Assembly (NCBI GenBank): GCA_046154965.1
Contig: JBJXDY010000112.1
Span: 47,219 to 111,218, forward strand
DNA length: 64,000 bases
DNA from: DATKFM01 sp046154965
GTDB lineage: Bacteria; Pseudomonadota; Alphaproteobacteria; Dongiales; Dongiaceae
Direction of reading: 5' to 3'
Both the position numbers and the translations under genes were made by a program. Positions within the stretch are counted from its first letter, which is position 1. Every line of letters begins with the position of its first letter. Below, one piece after another: positions 52,007-60,090 of the stretch. A model generated the notes under the pieces. That model did no database searches. It saw only the letters and a list, made by a program, of their open reading frames with translations, and was not told the DNA's origin.

Positions 52007-52903
52007 TCATACCTTCACCGACTCAGGTCTGCCGAAAAGCCCGCTAGGCCGCACCAGCAGTACCAGGATCAACACCAGAAACACGTAGGCATCGCGGTAT
52101 TGAGCCCATGCGTCCGGCAGGTAGCCGACCAGGAATGTCTCCAGCAAGCCGAGGATCAGGCCACCGGCCACGGCGCCGGGAAAGGAGCCGATGCCGCCGA
52201 TCACCGCGGCGACGAAGCCTTTGAGGCCCGGCAGGAAGCCCGCGAGGGGCGTCAGGTGCCCGTACTTGTAGCCGATGAGGACGCCGGCGACACCCGCCAG
52301 CGCCGATCCGATGAGGAAGCAGATCATCACCATGAACGGCACACGCACGCCCATCATGCGTGCGGCGCTCATATCCTGCGCCAGCGCCCGCAGCGCCCTG
52401 CCATGACGAGTGCGCTTCAGGAACAGGTGCGTCGCCAGCATCGAGCCGAGTGCCAGCAGGACAATCGCAAGGTCCACATTGCGCAGCACGATGTCGCCCA
52501 GCAGGAACGGCTGGTCGAGGAAGGGCGCGGGGTCCGGCCGCTTTGGTTGCGGCGAGGTCAGCATGAGGACGACGTTCTGCAGCAGCAGCGATACGCCGAG
52601 CGAGGCGACGAGCAACGTCACCTCCGGCGATTTCAACAACGGCCGATAGATGGTCCACTGCACGAGCAATCCCACAAGCGTTGCGCCGGCAACGCCGGCC
52701 AGCAGCACGACCCATGCCGGCGCGCCCAGTGCCGACACCGGCAGCGCCAGAAACACGCCGGCCATGAGAATTTCGCCATGGGCGAAGTTGATCATGCGCA
52801 GAATGCCGTAGACCATGCTCAGCCCGATGGCGACCAGGGCATAGAGGAATCCCAGCACCAGGCCATTGGCGACATGTTGCAGAAACTCGCTGAGCTCGGA
52901 CAT
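52007..52903 (-). CDS. livH: Branched-chain amino acid-type ABC permease LivH
   Basis: A 298-residue permease: LVLGFLYALVAIGLSMVYGILRMINFAHGEILMAGVF is diagnostic of LivH, and GRALRALAQDMSAARMMGVRV is the ATPase-docking loop. About eight transmembrane helices. It lies five bases after the fused ATPase gene and four before LivM, so all three are cotranscribed. Substrate set by the binding protein at 49746. Confidence 0.93.
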   Translation of the reverse strand: MSELSEFLQHVANGLVLGFLYALVAIGLSMVYGILRMINFAHGEILMAGVFLALPVSALGAPAWVVLLAGVAGATLVGLLVQWTIYRPLLKSPEVTLLVASLGVSLLLQNVVLMLTSPQPKRPDPAPFLDQPFLLGDIVLRNVDLAIVLLALGSMLATHLFLKRTRHGRALRALAQDMSAARMMGVRVPFMVMICFLIGSALAGVAGVLIGYKYGHLTPLAGFLPGLKGFVAAVIGGIGSFPGAVAGGLILGLLETFLVGYLPDAWAQYRDAYVFLVLILVLLVRPSGLFGRPESVKV

Positions 52904-52908
52904 CGTCG

Positions 52909-54504
52909 CTACCCGAGATAGGCTTCGATGACGTCGTGCCGCGCCTTGAGCTCCCTTGCGGAGCCCGAGAGCGTGACATCACCGGTTTCGAGGACATAGC
53001 CAAAATCCGCGACCTCCAGCGCCATCGCGGCATTCTGTTCCACCAGCATGATGGAGCAACCGAGCTTGCGGATTTCGGCGATGGTCTCGAAGATCAGTTC
53101 CACCAAATTGGGCGCCAGGCCCAGCGACGGTTCGTCCAGCAGCAACAGCTTCGGGGCGGCCATCAGCGCGCGCCCAATCGCGACCATCTGCTGCTCGCCG
53201 CCGGACAGCGTGCCCGCCGATTGCCGGCGCCGCTCGGCAATGCGCGGGAAAAGTCCATAGACGCGCTCAAGTCCGCCGTTGATGGCGGCTCGATCGGTGA
53301 CGTTGTAGGCACCCAGCAGGAGGTTCTCCTGCACCGTCATATCGGGAAAAAGCCGTCGGCCCTCGGGACACAAGACGATGCCGCGTGCCACGCGTTGCTC
53401 GCAGGGCAGCCGCGTAACATCACTGCCGCCATACAGCACCTGCCCTTGATGCGGCGCCACAATACCGCTCACCGTCGACAGCACGGTGGTCTTGCCGGCG
53501 CCGTTGGCGCCGATAATCGTCGTGATGCCGCCGTCCGCAACTTTGAGCGAGACGCCCCGCAAAGCGGACACGGCGCCATATCGCACGCCGATGTCCTTGA
53601 TTTCCAACACAGGCGCCAGCCGTGCGGCGCTGCCTGCGTTCCCGGCGGCCGCTTTCGTGGCGGCGCTGAGTTCGCCGGTACCCAGATAGGCAATGACGAC
53701 GTCGCGGTTTTCGCGAACCTCTTCGGGCGTGCCTTCCGCCAGCTGCCTGCCGAAATCGATCACGGTGATGCGCGGACATAGATCGGTGACGAATTGCATA
53801 TCGTGCTCGACCAGGAGCAGGCCGAAGCCGCGCTCCGCATGCAGCTTCCGGATCAATTCCATGAGCTGATGGCTCTCAGCACCGGTCAGGCCCGCCGCCG
53901 GCTCATCAAGCAGCAGCAGCGATGGATTGGCGACGAGGCTGCGCGCGAGATCGACCCGTTTCTGTACGCCATAGGGCAGGTTGCCGGCCGTGTGCTGCGC
54001 GTAGTCGGCGATCTGCAGGGCTTCGAGCGCGGCCATGCTGCGGGCCCGGACATCCGCTTCGAAGCGGCGATGCCCCGGCAGGCCCAGGAGGATCGACGCC
54101 GGCGATGGCGGGCGCGCGCCCAGATGCGTGCCCAGCATCACATTTTCGATGACGCTCATGGCATGGAACAGGCGCAAGGACTGAAAGGTGCGTGCCACGC
54201 CGCGGCTGGCGATCTCATCGGTCCGCAGGCCAACGATGGTTCGCCCACCCACGCGCACATCGCCGCTGCGGGGCCGATACAGGCCGGTGATGACATTGAA
54301 CGCCGTGGATTTTCCCGAGCCGTTCGGTCCGATCAACCCGCGGATCTCACCGGGATCGACCCGGAGCGAGAAGTCTTCGAGTGCCTTTACGCCGCCGAAG
54401 TTAATGGACACCCGATCGAGTTCCAGGGCCGGTTCGTCATTCGCCGGCGACGGCACGCCGGAAGCCGCAAGGTCAAGATTCACGCCGGCCGGGAGGGCAT
54501 TCAT
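52909..54504 (-). CDS. Fused LivG-LivF ABC ATPase
   Basis: A 531-residue protein joining two complete ATPase domains that are usually separate genes. The first (about residues 25-270) has Walker A GLIGPNGSGKST, a LivG-type GLTGAESHQLMELI after the Walker B LLLLDEPAAG, and NLPYGVQKRVDLAR. The second (about 295-530) has Walker A IIGANGAGKTT, signature LSGGEQQMVAIGRAL and Walker B LLLLDEPSLGLAP, the LivF type. Note that the first domain's signature reads LPYGVQKRVDLAR, a common LivG variant. The start MNALPAGVN was used. Fusion fixes 1:1 stoichiometry of the LivHM importer ATPases. Confidence 0.93.
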   Translation of the reverse strand: MNALPAGVNLDLAASGVPSPANDEPALELDRVSINFGGVKALEDFSLRVDPGEIRGLIGPNGSGKSTAFNVITGLYRPRSGDVRVGGRTIVGLRTDEIASRGVARTFQSLRLFHAMSVIENVMLGTHLGARPPSPASILLGLPGHRRFEADVRARSMAALEALQIADYAQHTAGNLPYGVQKRVDLARSLVANPSLLLLDEPAAGLTGAESHQLMELIRKLHAERGFGLLLVEHDMQFVTDLCPRITVIDFGRQLAEGTPEEVRENRDVVIAYLGTGELSAATKAAAGNAGSAARLAPVLEIKDIGVRYGAVSALRGVSLKVADGGITTIIGANGAGKTTVLSTVSGIVAPHQGQVLYGGSDVTRLPCEQRVARGIVLCPEGRRLFPDMTVQENLLLGAYNVTDRAAINGGLERVYGLFPRIAERRRQSAGTLSGGEQQMVAIGRALMAAPKLLLLDEPSLGLAPNLVELIFETIAEIRKLGCSIMLVEQNAAMALEVADFGYVLETGDVTLSGSARELKARHDVIEAYLG

Positions 54505-54585
54505 AGGCCGTCCCTGTGGAGCGGCCAAGCCGGCTCCATGCGCTGCGGGATCACGTCGGGCGCCTTCATCGACTCCCGAACTCTC

Positions 54586-55260
54586 CTATTCGGCCGCTTG
54601 CTTCCGCAGCCGCTCGAGCTCGGCAAGGACCTGATCTGTCTTGCGCTGACGGCAATACCCCTTGATCGCCCTGAGTGTGGCATCATGGCGCTCCTGGGTC
54701 TTGGTGGCGCAAGCGTCCTCTATGAGCGTGACAAGGAAACCTTCGTCGCAGGCGTCGCGCACCGCCGACTCGACGCACTGGTCGGTGAGCAAGCCCATGA
54801 CCATCAGATACTCGATGCCGAGATTGCGCAGGACGTAGGAGATGTTCGTCGAAACGAAGACGCTGGAAGACATCTTTGGGATGACGATCTCGTTGGGCAG
54901 CGGCTTCAACTCGTCGAGGACCTGGGCCTCCCACGAGCCCTTGGCGAAAAAGATGCCGGAGACTTTGTAGTCAAGGCTGCGGTCGCGGCCGTCCAGCGTG
55001 TAGCACTCGACGGTCGTGAACATCACCTCGATCCCCGCGCCGCGGCAGGCCGCCAGCAACTTCCGGCCATTGGGGAGGACGGTATTGCCCATCCGGTTCC
55101 AGAAGTACTCGTACTGCGGCTCCGCTTTGATCAGCTTTTCATTGTACTCGCCGTTCTGCACATCAATGACCAGCAGCGCGGTGCGGCCCGGCTCGATGGC
55201 CCGCTCACGAAAGGACACATCGCCCTGCAGCGGCAGGGCCTCGATCTCGCTTCTTTTCAT
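54586..55260 (-). CDS. Isochorismatase-family cysteine hydrolase
   Basis: A 224-residue cysteine hydrolase. The triad is visible as Asp in LLVIDVQNGEY, Lys in VIPKMSSSVF and Cys in GLLTDQCVESAVRDACDEGF (about residue 155). The family includes nicotinamidase, ureidoacrylate amidohydrolase and N-carbamoylsarcosine amidase. It precedes the fused ATPase by 81 bases on the same strand, so it probably degrades the solute imported by the liv-type transporter, most likely an amide or ureido compound. That substrate idea is inference. The longer frame upstream runs into the dispersed repeat and is spurious. Confidence 0.88.
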   Translation of the reverse strand: MKRSEIEALPLQGDVSFRERAIEPGRTALLVIDVQNGEYNEKLIKAEPQYEYFWNRMGNTVLPNGRKLLAACRGAGIEVMFTTVECYTLDGRDRSLDYKVSGIFFAKGSWEAQVLDELKPLPNEIVIPKMSSSVFVSTNISYVLRNLGIEYLMVMGLLTDQCVESAVRDACDEGFLVTLIEDACATKTQERHDATLRAIKGYCRQRKTDQVLAELERLRKQAAE

Positions 55261-55415
55261 TGCCGGCTCCCCTGATTTTCCCCGAACTGTACCGCCCGCG
55301 TGCGGTGACGGCAAGAAAGCGCGGCCGGCGGGCGGGCGGGCCATAGCAGGATTCCACGGAGCTGAGATACTGCTCCTCCTCCGGGAGCTTTCCCGGTTCG
55401 GATGAATCTTCAATA

Positions 55416-55470
55416 GGGCGGGCCCACGGGTCCGGCCGTTGGCCGGCCCGAGGACAAGCTTGAAACCCGC
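55416..55470. repeat. Dispersed palindromic repeat, copy 2
   Basis: Same 55-base element as at 583-637 (50 of 55 positions identical), with hairpin core CCGGCC-GTT-GGCCGG. It lies in the 327-base region 55261-55587 between divergent genes; the rest of that region shows only the AGGGAGG ribosome site before 55588. Confidence 0.8.
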
Positions 55471-55587
55471 TCCTGGGAGTTCGCGGCTTGCAGCCATTGA
55501 CCCCGGCCGCCGCCGGGCGGATCATCGGGGCGGAACGCGGTGCCGGATTGTGCCGGCCGGAAAGGGCCGAACTCAGGGAGGAACGCC

Positions 55588-56442
55588 ATGTACAAATCGC
55601 TCACGCTTGCCTTCGCGCTGATCGTTGCGGCAGTCGCGCCGGCTGCCGCCGATGAGGCGTGGCAGACGCTGCCGAAGTTTCCGCCGATGCCCCAAGCCGA
55701 CGAGAGCGGCATGGCGCCGGTGAACGATATCCAGATGTATTACGCAATCTATGGCGCGGCGAATGGGGGCGATCCCGTGGTGATGCTCCATGGCGGCCTC
55801 GGACATTCGGATGTCTGGGGCTATCAGATCCCCGCGCTCACCGCCGCCGGCTACAAGGTCATCGTCGCCGACAGCCGCGGCCATGGCCGCTCCACCCGCT
55901 CGGCGCAGCCCTATGGTTATGCCCTGATGGCGACCGATGTGGCGGCGCTGCTGGATCACCTGAAGGTCCCCAAAGCCGCGATCGTCGGCTGGAGCGACGG
56001 CGGCATCATCGGCCTCGACATGGCCATGAACCGGGCGGACAAGGTGTCGAAGGTGTTCGCCTTCGGCGCCAACACCAATGTCGCCGGCCTGCGGGACGAC
56101 ATCGCCAACAGCGTCGTGTTCAACCAGTACATCGAGGTGGCCGGCGCGGAGTATGCGCGCCTGTCGCCGACGCCGACCGAGTACGAGGCCTTCGTGGCCC
56201 AGATCAGCGAGATGTGGGCGACCCAGCCGGACTACAAGGCCGAGCAGCTTGCCACCATCAAGGCGCCGGTCACCATCGCCGACGGCGAGCATGACGAGGC
56301 GATCCGCCAGGAGCACAACGCGGAGATGGCCGGCCTGATCCCCGGCGCGAAGCTCAACATCCTCCCGGGCGTCAGCCACTTCGCCATGCTGCAAAAGCCG
56401 GAGGAGTTCAATGCGGCCGTGCTGGCGTTTTTGAAGGAGTAG
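55588..56442 (+). CDS. Exported alpha/beta hydrolase
   Basis: A 284-residue hydrolase with a signal peptide (MYKSLTLAFALIVAAVAPAAA) and a good GGGAGG ribosome site. Motifs: oxyanion VVMLHGGLGHSDVWG, IVADSRGHGRSTRS, nucleophile Ser in IVGWSDGGIIGLDMA (about residue 133), acid Asp in IADGEHDE, and His in LPGVSHFAMLQ (about 268). This is a classical alpha/beta hydrolase fold acting in the periplasm. Ester or lactone substrates are likely, but the specific one is unknown. It stands alone, divergent from the liv-type operon. Confidence 0.88.
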   Translation: MYKSLTLAFALIVAAVAPAAADEAWQTLPKFPPMPQADESGMAPVNDIQMYYAIYGAANGGDPVVMLHGGLGHSDVWGYQIPALTAAGYKVIVADSRGHGRSTRSAQPYGYALMATDVAALLDHLKVPKAAIVGWSDGGIIGLDMAMNRADKVSKVFAFGANTNVAGLRDDIANSVVFNQYIEVAGAEYARLSPTPTEYEAFVAQISEMWATQPDYKAEQLATIKAPVTIADGEHDEAIRQEHNAEMAGLIPGAKLNILPGVSHFAMLQKPEEFNAAVLAFLKE

Positions 56443-56496
56443 GGCGGCCGGTCCGGTCAGGCGAGTCTTACTTGAAGGGCTCGCCCGCCGCTCAAC

Positions 56497-57504
56497 TTAC
56501 GCCAGACACCCCTGGCTGCGCAGCTCGGCCGCCATGTCGTCCAAATGGCTGCGGCGCGGCGCCAGGCCCTCGCGGGTGATGCGGGTGACCATGTTGACTG
56601 CCGCCCGGTTGATCGGACAAGGGTTGTTACCGGCGAGGCGCAGGACGTGGCCGTTGTAAGCGTCGATCTCGGTCTCGCCCCGGCCCATGTCCGCCGCCAT
56701 GGAGCAATAGGTGCCGCGGAGCGACGGGCGGAAGAAAATCGCCATCAGTTCGGGCAGGCCCGGGGTTTTCAGGATTCGCGCGACCGTATCCGGATGGAAG
56801 GGGCCGATCTTCGCCAGCGGCACGCCGGCGTGCCGCAAGACGGCGTAGTTCTCCTGCAGCAGGCCGAAGAATAGCCGCTTGGCCAGCCTATCGGTCATGA
56901 TCTCGGCGTTATCGACCCCCGCCGCCGCAGCGATTGGCGCGATCGCGGCGCTGTACATCAGCTTGGCGGCTTTGAAAGGCCGCACGTCCTGCACCAGCTC
57001 GACCTTGAACAGGCCAGCGCGCTTCAACGCCTCGGCCAGGCTTGCCAGTTCGCCTCGCTCGTCGTCGGTCGCCGGCCGCCGGGCGCCGATATGGAGGCTG
57101 CCGGGACGTGTGATGCGCGCGACGGGACGCTCGCGCGGGCATTCGGAGACGAACGACGCGATTCCTTCGCCGGCAAAATCGCGGGCATCGAGAAGGGTAT
57201 CGTACCCATTCTGCACGGGGACCAGGCGGCGCGTGGTCTTCAAGCGTGCAAGGAATGCGCCGTTATCATAGGTCTTGGTGCATAGCAGGATGACGGCGTC
57301 GGCTGGCGGCTGCCAGTCCGCGAACGCGATGAATGGCAGTTTCATTGGCGCCCGGCCGGCAACGATGAGTCCATCCATCCGTCCGGCGGCGATCTTGTCC
57401 GGGCGGCGTTCGACCATCGTGACGTCCCACCCGGCGCGGGCCAGCGACCAGGCCAGAACAACGCCTATACCGCCGGCACCAACGACGTGAACCTTATCTT
57501 TCAT
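56497..57504 (-). CDS. Ketopantoate reductase-like (PanE/ApbA family) protein
   Basis: A 335-residue protein. The N-terminal Rossmann domain starts HVVGAGGIGVVLAWSLARAG; LLCTKTYD and PVQNGYD match the NADPH and substrate regions, and the C-terminal helical domain holds KAAKLMYSAAIAPIAAAAG with the catalytic Lys and DAYNGHVLRLAGNNPCPINRAAVNM with N/H/P residues of the family. PanE makes pantoate, but many paralogues reduce other 2-keto acids, and this sequence has a long linker unlike core PanE. No other pantothenate genes are near. I call the family only. Confidence 0.8.
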   Translation of the reverse strand: MKDKVHVVGAGGIGVVLAWSLARAGWDVTMVERRPDKIAAGRMDGLIVAGRAPMKLPFIAFADWQPPADAVILLCTKTYDNGAFLARLKTTRRLVPVQNGYDTLLDARDFAGEGIASFVSECPRERPVARITRPGSLHIGARRPATDDERGELASLAEALKRAGLFKVELVQDVRPFKAAKLMYSAAIAPIAAAAGVDNAEIMTDRLAKRLFFGLLQENYAVLRHAGVPLAKIGPFHPDTVARILKTPGLPELMAIFFRPSLRGTYCSMAADMGRGETEIDAYNGHVLRLAGNNPCPINRAAVNMVTRITREGLAPRRSHLDDMAAELRSQGCLA

Positions 57505-57718
57505 GATCCTTCGCGGTTTCCAGTTCGTCGTTGAGGAATACTAACAGGCTTTCGCCGATCCCGCTCTAATCAGTTGATTGGGACCGGACGGCAAGATGAG
57601 ACACTTAGCCGCGGACCCGACGCAGCGCATCGTCGCGCGCGGGCGGTCTTTGTGGCGATGTAGCCTTCGACGGCGGTTGAATGCTAGATATTCACCTGGC
57701 CCTCGGGGAGGAACCTGC

Positions 57719-58528
57719 ATGCGGATCCGGCTTGGCTGCGAACTGGACTATGAGTTTCCCGCGCCGACGCCGATGATCGTCATGCTGAATGTGCATTACT
57801 CCCGGGCGGCAAACCTCGAACAGCCCGATCATCTGATCACCAGGCCGTCCGTTCCGATCGAGAGCTACCGCGACAGTTTCGGCAATTGGTGCTGCCGCCT
57901 GGTGGCGCCGGCGGGCCGCTTCACCCTGGGAACGGACGCCGTCATCCGCGATGAGGGCGCCGCTGATCCCGTGGCACCGGACGCGATCCAGCATCAGGTG
58001 CAGGACTTGCCGGCGGAAACGCTGCTGTTCCTGCTGGGCAGCCGCTACTGCGAGACCGATCGCCTGTCCGACGATGCCTGGCGCCTGTTCGGCAAGGCGC
58101 CGCTGGGGTGGGCGCGGGTGCAGGCGATCTGCGACTTCGTCCACGGTCACCTGACGTTCGGCTATGAGCATTCCCGCGCCACGCGGACCGCCGCCGAAGG
58201 CTATGCCGAGCGCCGGGGCGTCTGCCGCGACTTCGCCCATCTCGCCATCGCCTTCTGCCGCAGCCTGAACATCCCCGCGCGCTACTGCACGGGATATGTC
58301 AGCGATATCGGCCTGCCGCCGCCCTATGAAACGATGGATTTCGCCGCCTGGATGGAGGTCTATCTCGGCGGCCGCTGGCATGTGTTCGATCCCCGGAACA
58401 ACACGGCCCGCATCGGCCGCATCCTGATCGCCAGGGGGCGCGATGCCGCCGACGTGCCGCTGACCCACACCTTCGGGCCGAATGTGCTGACGGGATTTAA
58501 GGTGTGGACCGACGAGGTCGCGGCTTGA
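57719..58528 (+). CDS. Transglutaminase-like cysteine protease-fold protein
   Basis: A 269-residue protein with an N-terminal beta domain (LGCELDYEFPAPTPMIVMLNVHYS) and a transglutaminase-like core. The nucleophile Cys is in AERRGVCRDFAHLAIAFCRSLNIPARY (about residue 165); DFAAWMEVYLGGRWHVFDPRN gives the Asp. In the usual family pattern a His precedes A-W; here the residue is Ala, and the only nearby His is in RWHVFD. The C-terminus MARGRD-like ILIARGRDAADVPLTHTFG fits the alphaproteobacterial branch. The ATG at 57719 has GGGGAGGAA upstream. Likely protease or amidase activity is not proven. Confidence 0.8.
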   Translation: MRIRLGCELDYEFPAPTPMIVMLNVHYSRAANLEQPDHLITRPSVPIESYRDSFGNWCCRLVAPAGRFTLGTDAVIRDEGAADPVAPDAIQHQVQDLPAETLLFLLGSRYCETDRLSDDAWRLFGKAPLGWARVQAICDFVHGHLTFGYEHSRATRTAAEGYAERRGVCRDFAHLAIAFCRSLNIPARYCTGYVSDIGLPPPYETMDFAAWMEVYLGGRWHVFDPRNNTARIGRILIARGRDAADVPLTHTFGPNVLTGFKVWTDEVAA

Positions 58529-59016
58529 TCCGCCGATGGCCGCGCCGCAAGTATTCCGGGGCGCTTGCCGCAAGTACATCAAAGTAATCAACAAAAGCTA
58601 ACAGCGGCAAGATTTCCGGCTGCGGCAGAGAATATTTCGATCCGCTAGATTTTTGATTTTGCTTGTATTTATCCGCCGTTTCCGCCATGGTGTTTAGAGA
58701 TCGGTAGAGCCGACGGCGCCCAAAGGAAAATGAGCGCGATGTTCCGCCGCTGGTGGCGCGGCGGTCGAAAGCTGACCGACAGGATTTGGCTTCCCAGGAT
58801 CGCATAAGCTGGCATAGGCGACGGGCGCCGTTCGTCACGAACAATTGGCGCCGCCCTCCGCGCATTGCGGATCGGCACGACCGCGAATCTTTGTGAGACC
58901 GCGGACCCGCCGGCCCGTTTCGACACTCCAAATCGCGGCAATCATTCAAGTCGCGGCGCCCTTTGGCGCCGTTCAGTGGCTAACGCTTTAACGCACAACC
59001 TCAAAGGAGACACACG
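58529..59016. other. Intergenic region
   Basis: About 490 bases without a supported gene. 58570-58680 is AT-rich and may carry a promoter. Minus-strand open frames here are arginine-rich and lack ribosome sites. AAAGGAGA just before 59017 is the ribosome site of the next gene. Confidence 0.4.
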
Positions 59017-59340
59017 ATGGCACTATCCATGACATCAAAATGGGAATCGATGAAGCCGAAGATCGTCTATCTCGTCATCGGTTTGGTCGCAGGGCCCGTT
59101 CTTTCGGGCATGTTCGGGCTGCAGGTCCTCAGCAGCACCGCGCGCAATCAAGTTCAGGCGGGCCTCGTCGATCTCCAGGCGACCTATTGCGCCGCCAATG
59201 CCCGGACGGAGACGGCGGATACCAGCAAGCTCGACTATACCGCGCGCAACGACCTGGCGAAGAAATTCGCCATCATGCCCGGCGCGACGACAGCCGATTT
59301 CAGTGTGGTCAGCGCCTGCGCGCAGAAGCTTTCGACCTGA
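59017..59340 (+). CDS. Small membrane-anchored hypothetical protein
   Basis: A 107-residue protein with one N-terminal hydrophobic helix (IVYLVIGLVAGPVLSGMFGLQV, residues 16-37) and a small, probably periplasmic, helical domain with two cysteines (ATYCAANAR and SACAQKL) placed to form a disulfide. A strong AAAGGAGA site precedes the ATG. No family recognised. It is followed after 51 bases by another small gene. Confidence 0.7.
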   Translation: MALSMTSKWESMKPKIVYLVIGLVAGPVLSGMFGLQVLSSTARNQVQAGLVDLQATYCAANARTETADTSKLDYTARNDLAKKFAIMPGATTADFSVVSACAQKLST

Positions 59341-59391
59341 TGCTGATGACGCCGGCGCGGGCCTACGGCAACCTTAGTCAGGAGGTCACTC

Positions 59392-59730
59392 ATGGACGAT
59401 AGTCCGATCATGCTCGACAAGCATCGCGGCCCCCTGGCGCAACGGGCAACGGAGATCCGCCGCCGCCTGACCGATGTAGCAGCCGGGCATAGGGAGTATC
59501 GCCGACGCCGCGGCGACCTCGAGACATTCCTGGCGGAGACGCCGGCGGCGACCTGGCCCGAAGCGGCGGAGAAGGCCCGCTATCTCCTGAGCATCCTGGC
59601 GCAGACACCTTCGGGCCGCGATCCGCGGCGGCAGAAGATCATCGAGTCGGTGCTGGAAGATTTCAAACGCTTGGGCGGCGAACCGGACGAGCCCGTCGGC
59701 GGCGAGGCGCATGCGAGCCGGCCGGAGTGA
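59392..59730 (+). CDS. Small charged helical hypothetical protein
   Basis: A 112-residue protein rich in Arg and Glu with long helices (LAQRATEIRRRLTDVA, HREYRRRRGDLETFL, EKARYLLSILAQT) and a disordered C-terminus. The AGGAGG site seven bases before the ATG supports it as a real gene. No membrane segment or known domain. It probably shares a transcript with the small membrane protein upstream. Confidence 0.65.
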   Translation: MDDSPIMLDKHRGPLAQRATEIRRRLTDVAAGHREYRRRRGDLETFLAETPAATWPEAAEKARYLLSILAQTPSGRDPRRQKIIESVLEDFKRLGGEPDEPVGGEAHASRPE

Positions 59731-59832
59731 CCCCGGCCGGCGCGTAACGCCCGCCCGCCGGCGCGGGGTGTTGGCTGCGGCCTGGCGTTTGTCGGCGTGC
59801 TTCTGCGGTTCGATCTAACTTAGCGTGGCGGG

Positions 59833-60090
59833 CTACCCACCGCTCAAGGCCTGGACGATCTGCACGGAATCCGCCGGCCGCAGCGGGTGCGCCATATCGA
59901 AGGTCTGCTCGCCATTGACGAAGAAGCGGATATGCGGGCGCATCTTGTCCTGCTCGTCAATCATGCGGAAGCGCAGGCCGGGATAGCGGCGGTCGAGATC
60001 GGCCAGCAACTCGGCCAGCGTGGCGCCAGCGGCGTCGACGTCGCGCGCCTTGGTGTAAGAGCGGAGCGCGCTGGGGATCAGCACATTCAT
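59833..60090 (-). CDS. MoaD/ThiS-family ubiquitin-like sulfur carrier
   Basis: An 85-residue beta-grasp protein ending in ALSGG, the Gly-Gly C-terminus that is adenylated and thiocarboxylated in MoaD/ThiS carriers. VLIPSALRSYTKARDVDAAG and IRFFVNGEQTF are family strands. Its ATG overlaps the stop of the beta-propeller gene (ATGA). No MoaE, ThiG or E1-like gene is adjacent, so its sulfur acceptor is unknown. Confidence 0.88.
   Translation of the reverse strand: MNVLIPSALRSYTKARDVDAAGATLAELLADLDRRYPGLRFRMIDEQDKMRPHIRFFVNGEQTFDMAHPLRPADSVQIVQALSGG

Noticed and set aside
54505..54528. Upstream TTG start for the fused LivGF gene
   Set aside because: ATG at 54504 is a better start, and the extra eight residues show no conservation features.
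58497..58949. 150-codon minus-strand frame after the transglutaminase-like gene
   Set aside because: Arg/Ser-rich composition, no ribosome site, overlaps the 3' end of a real gene.
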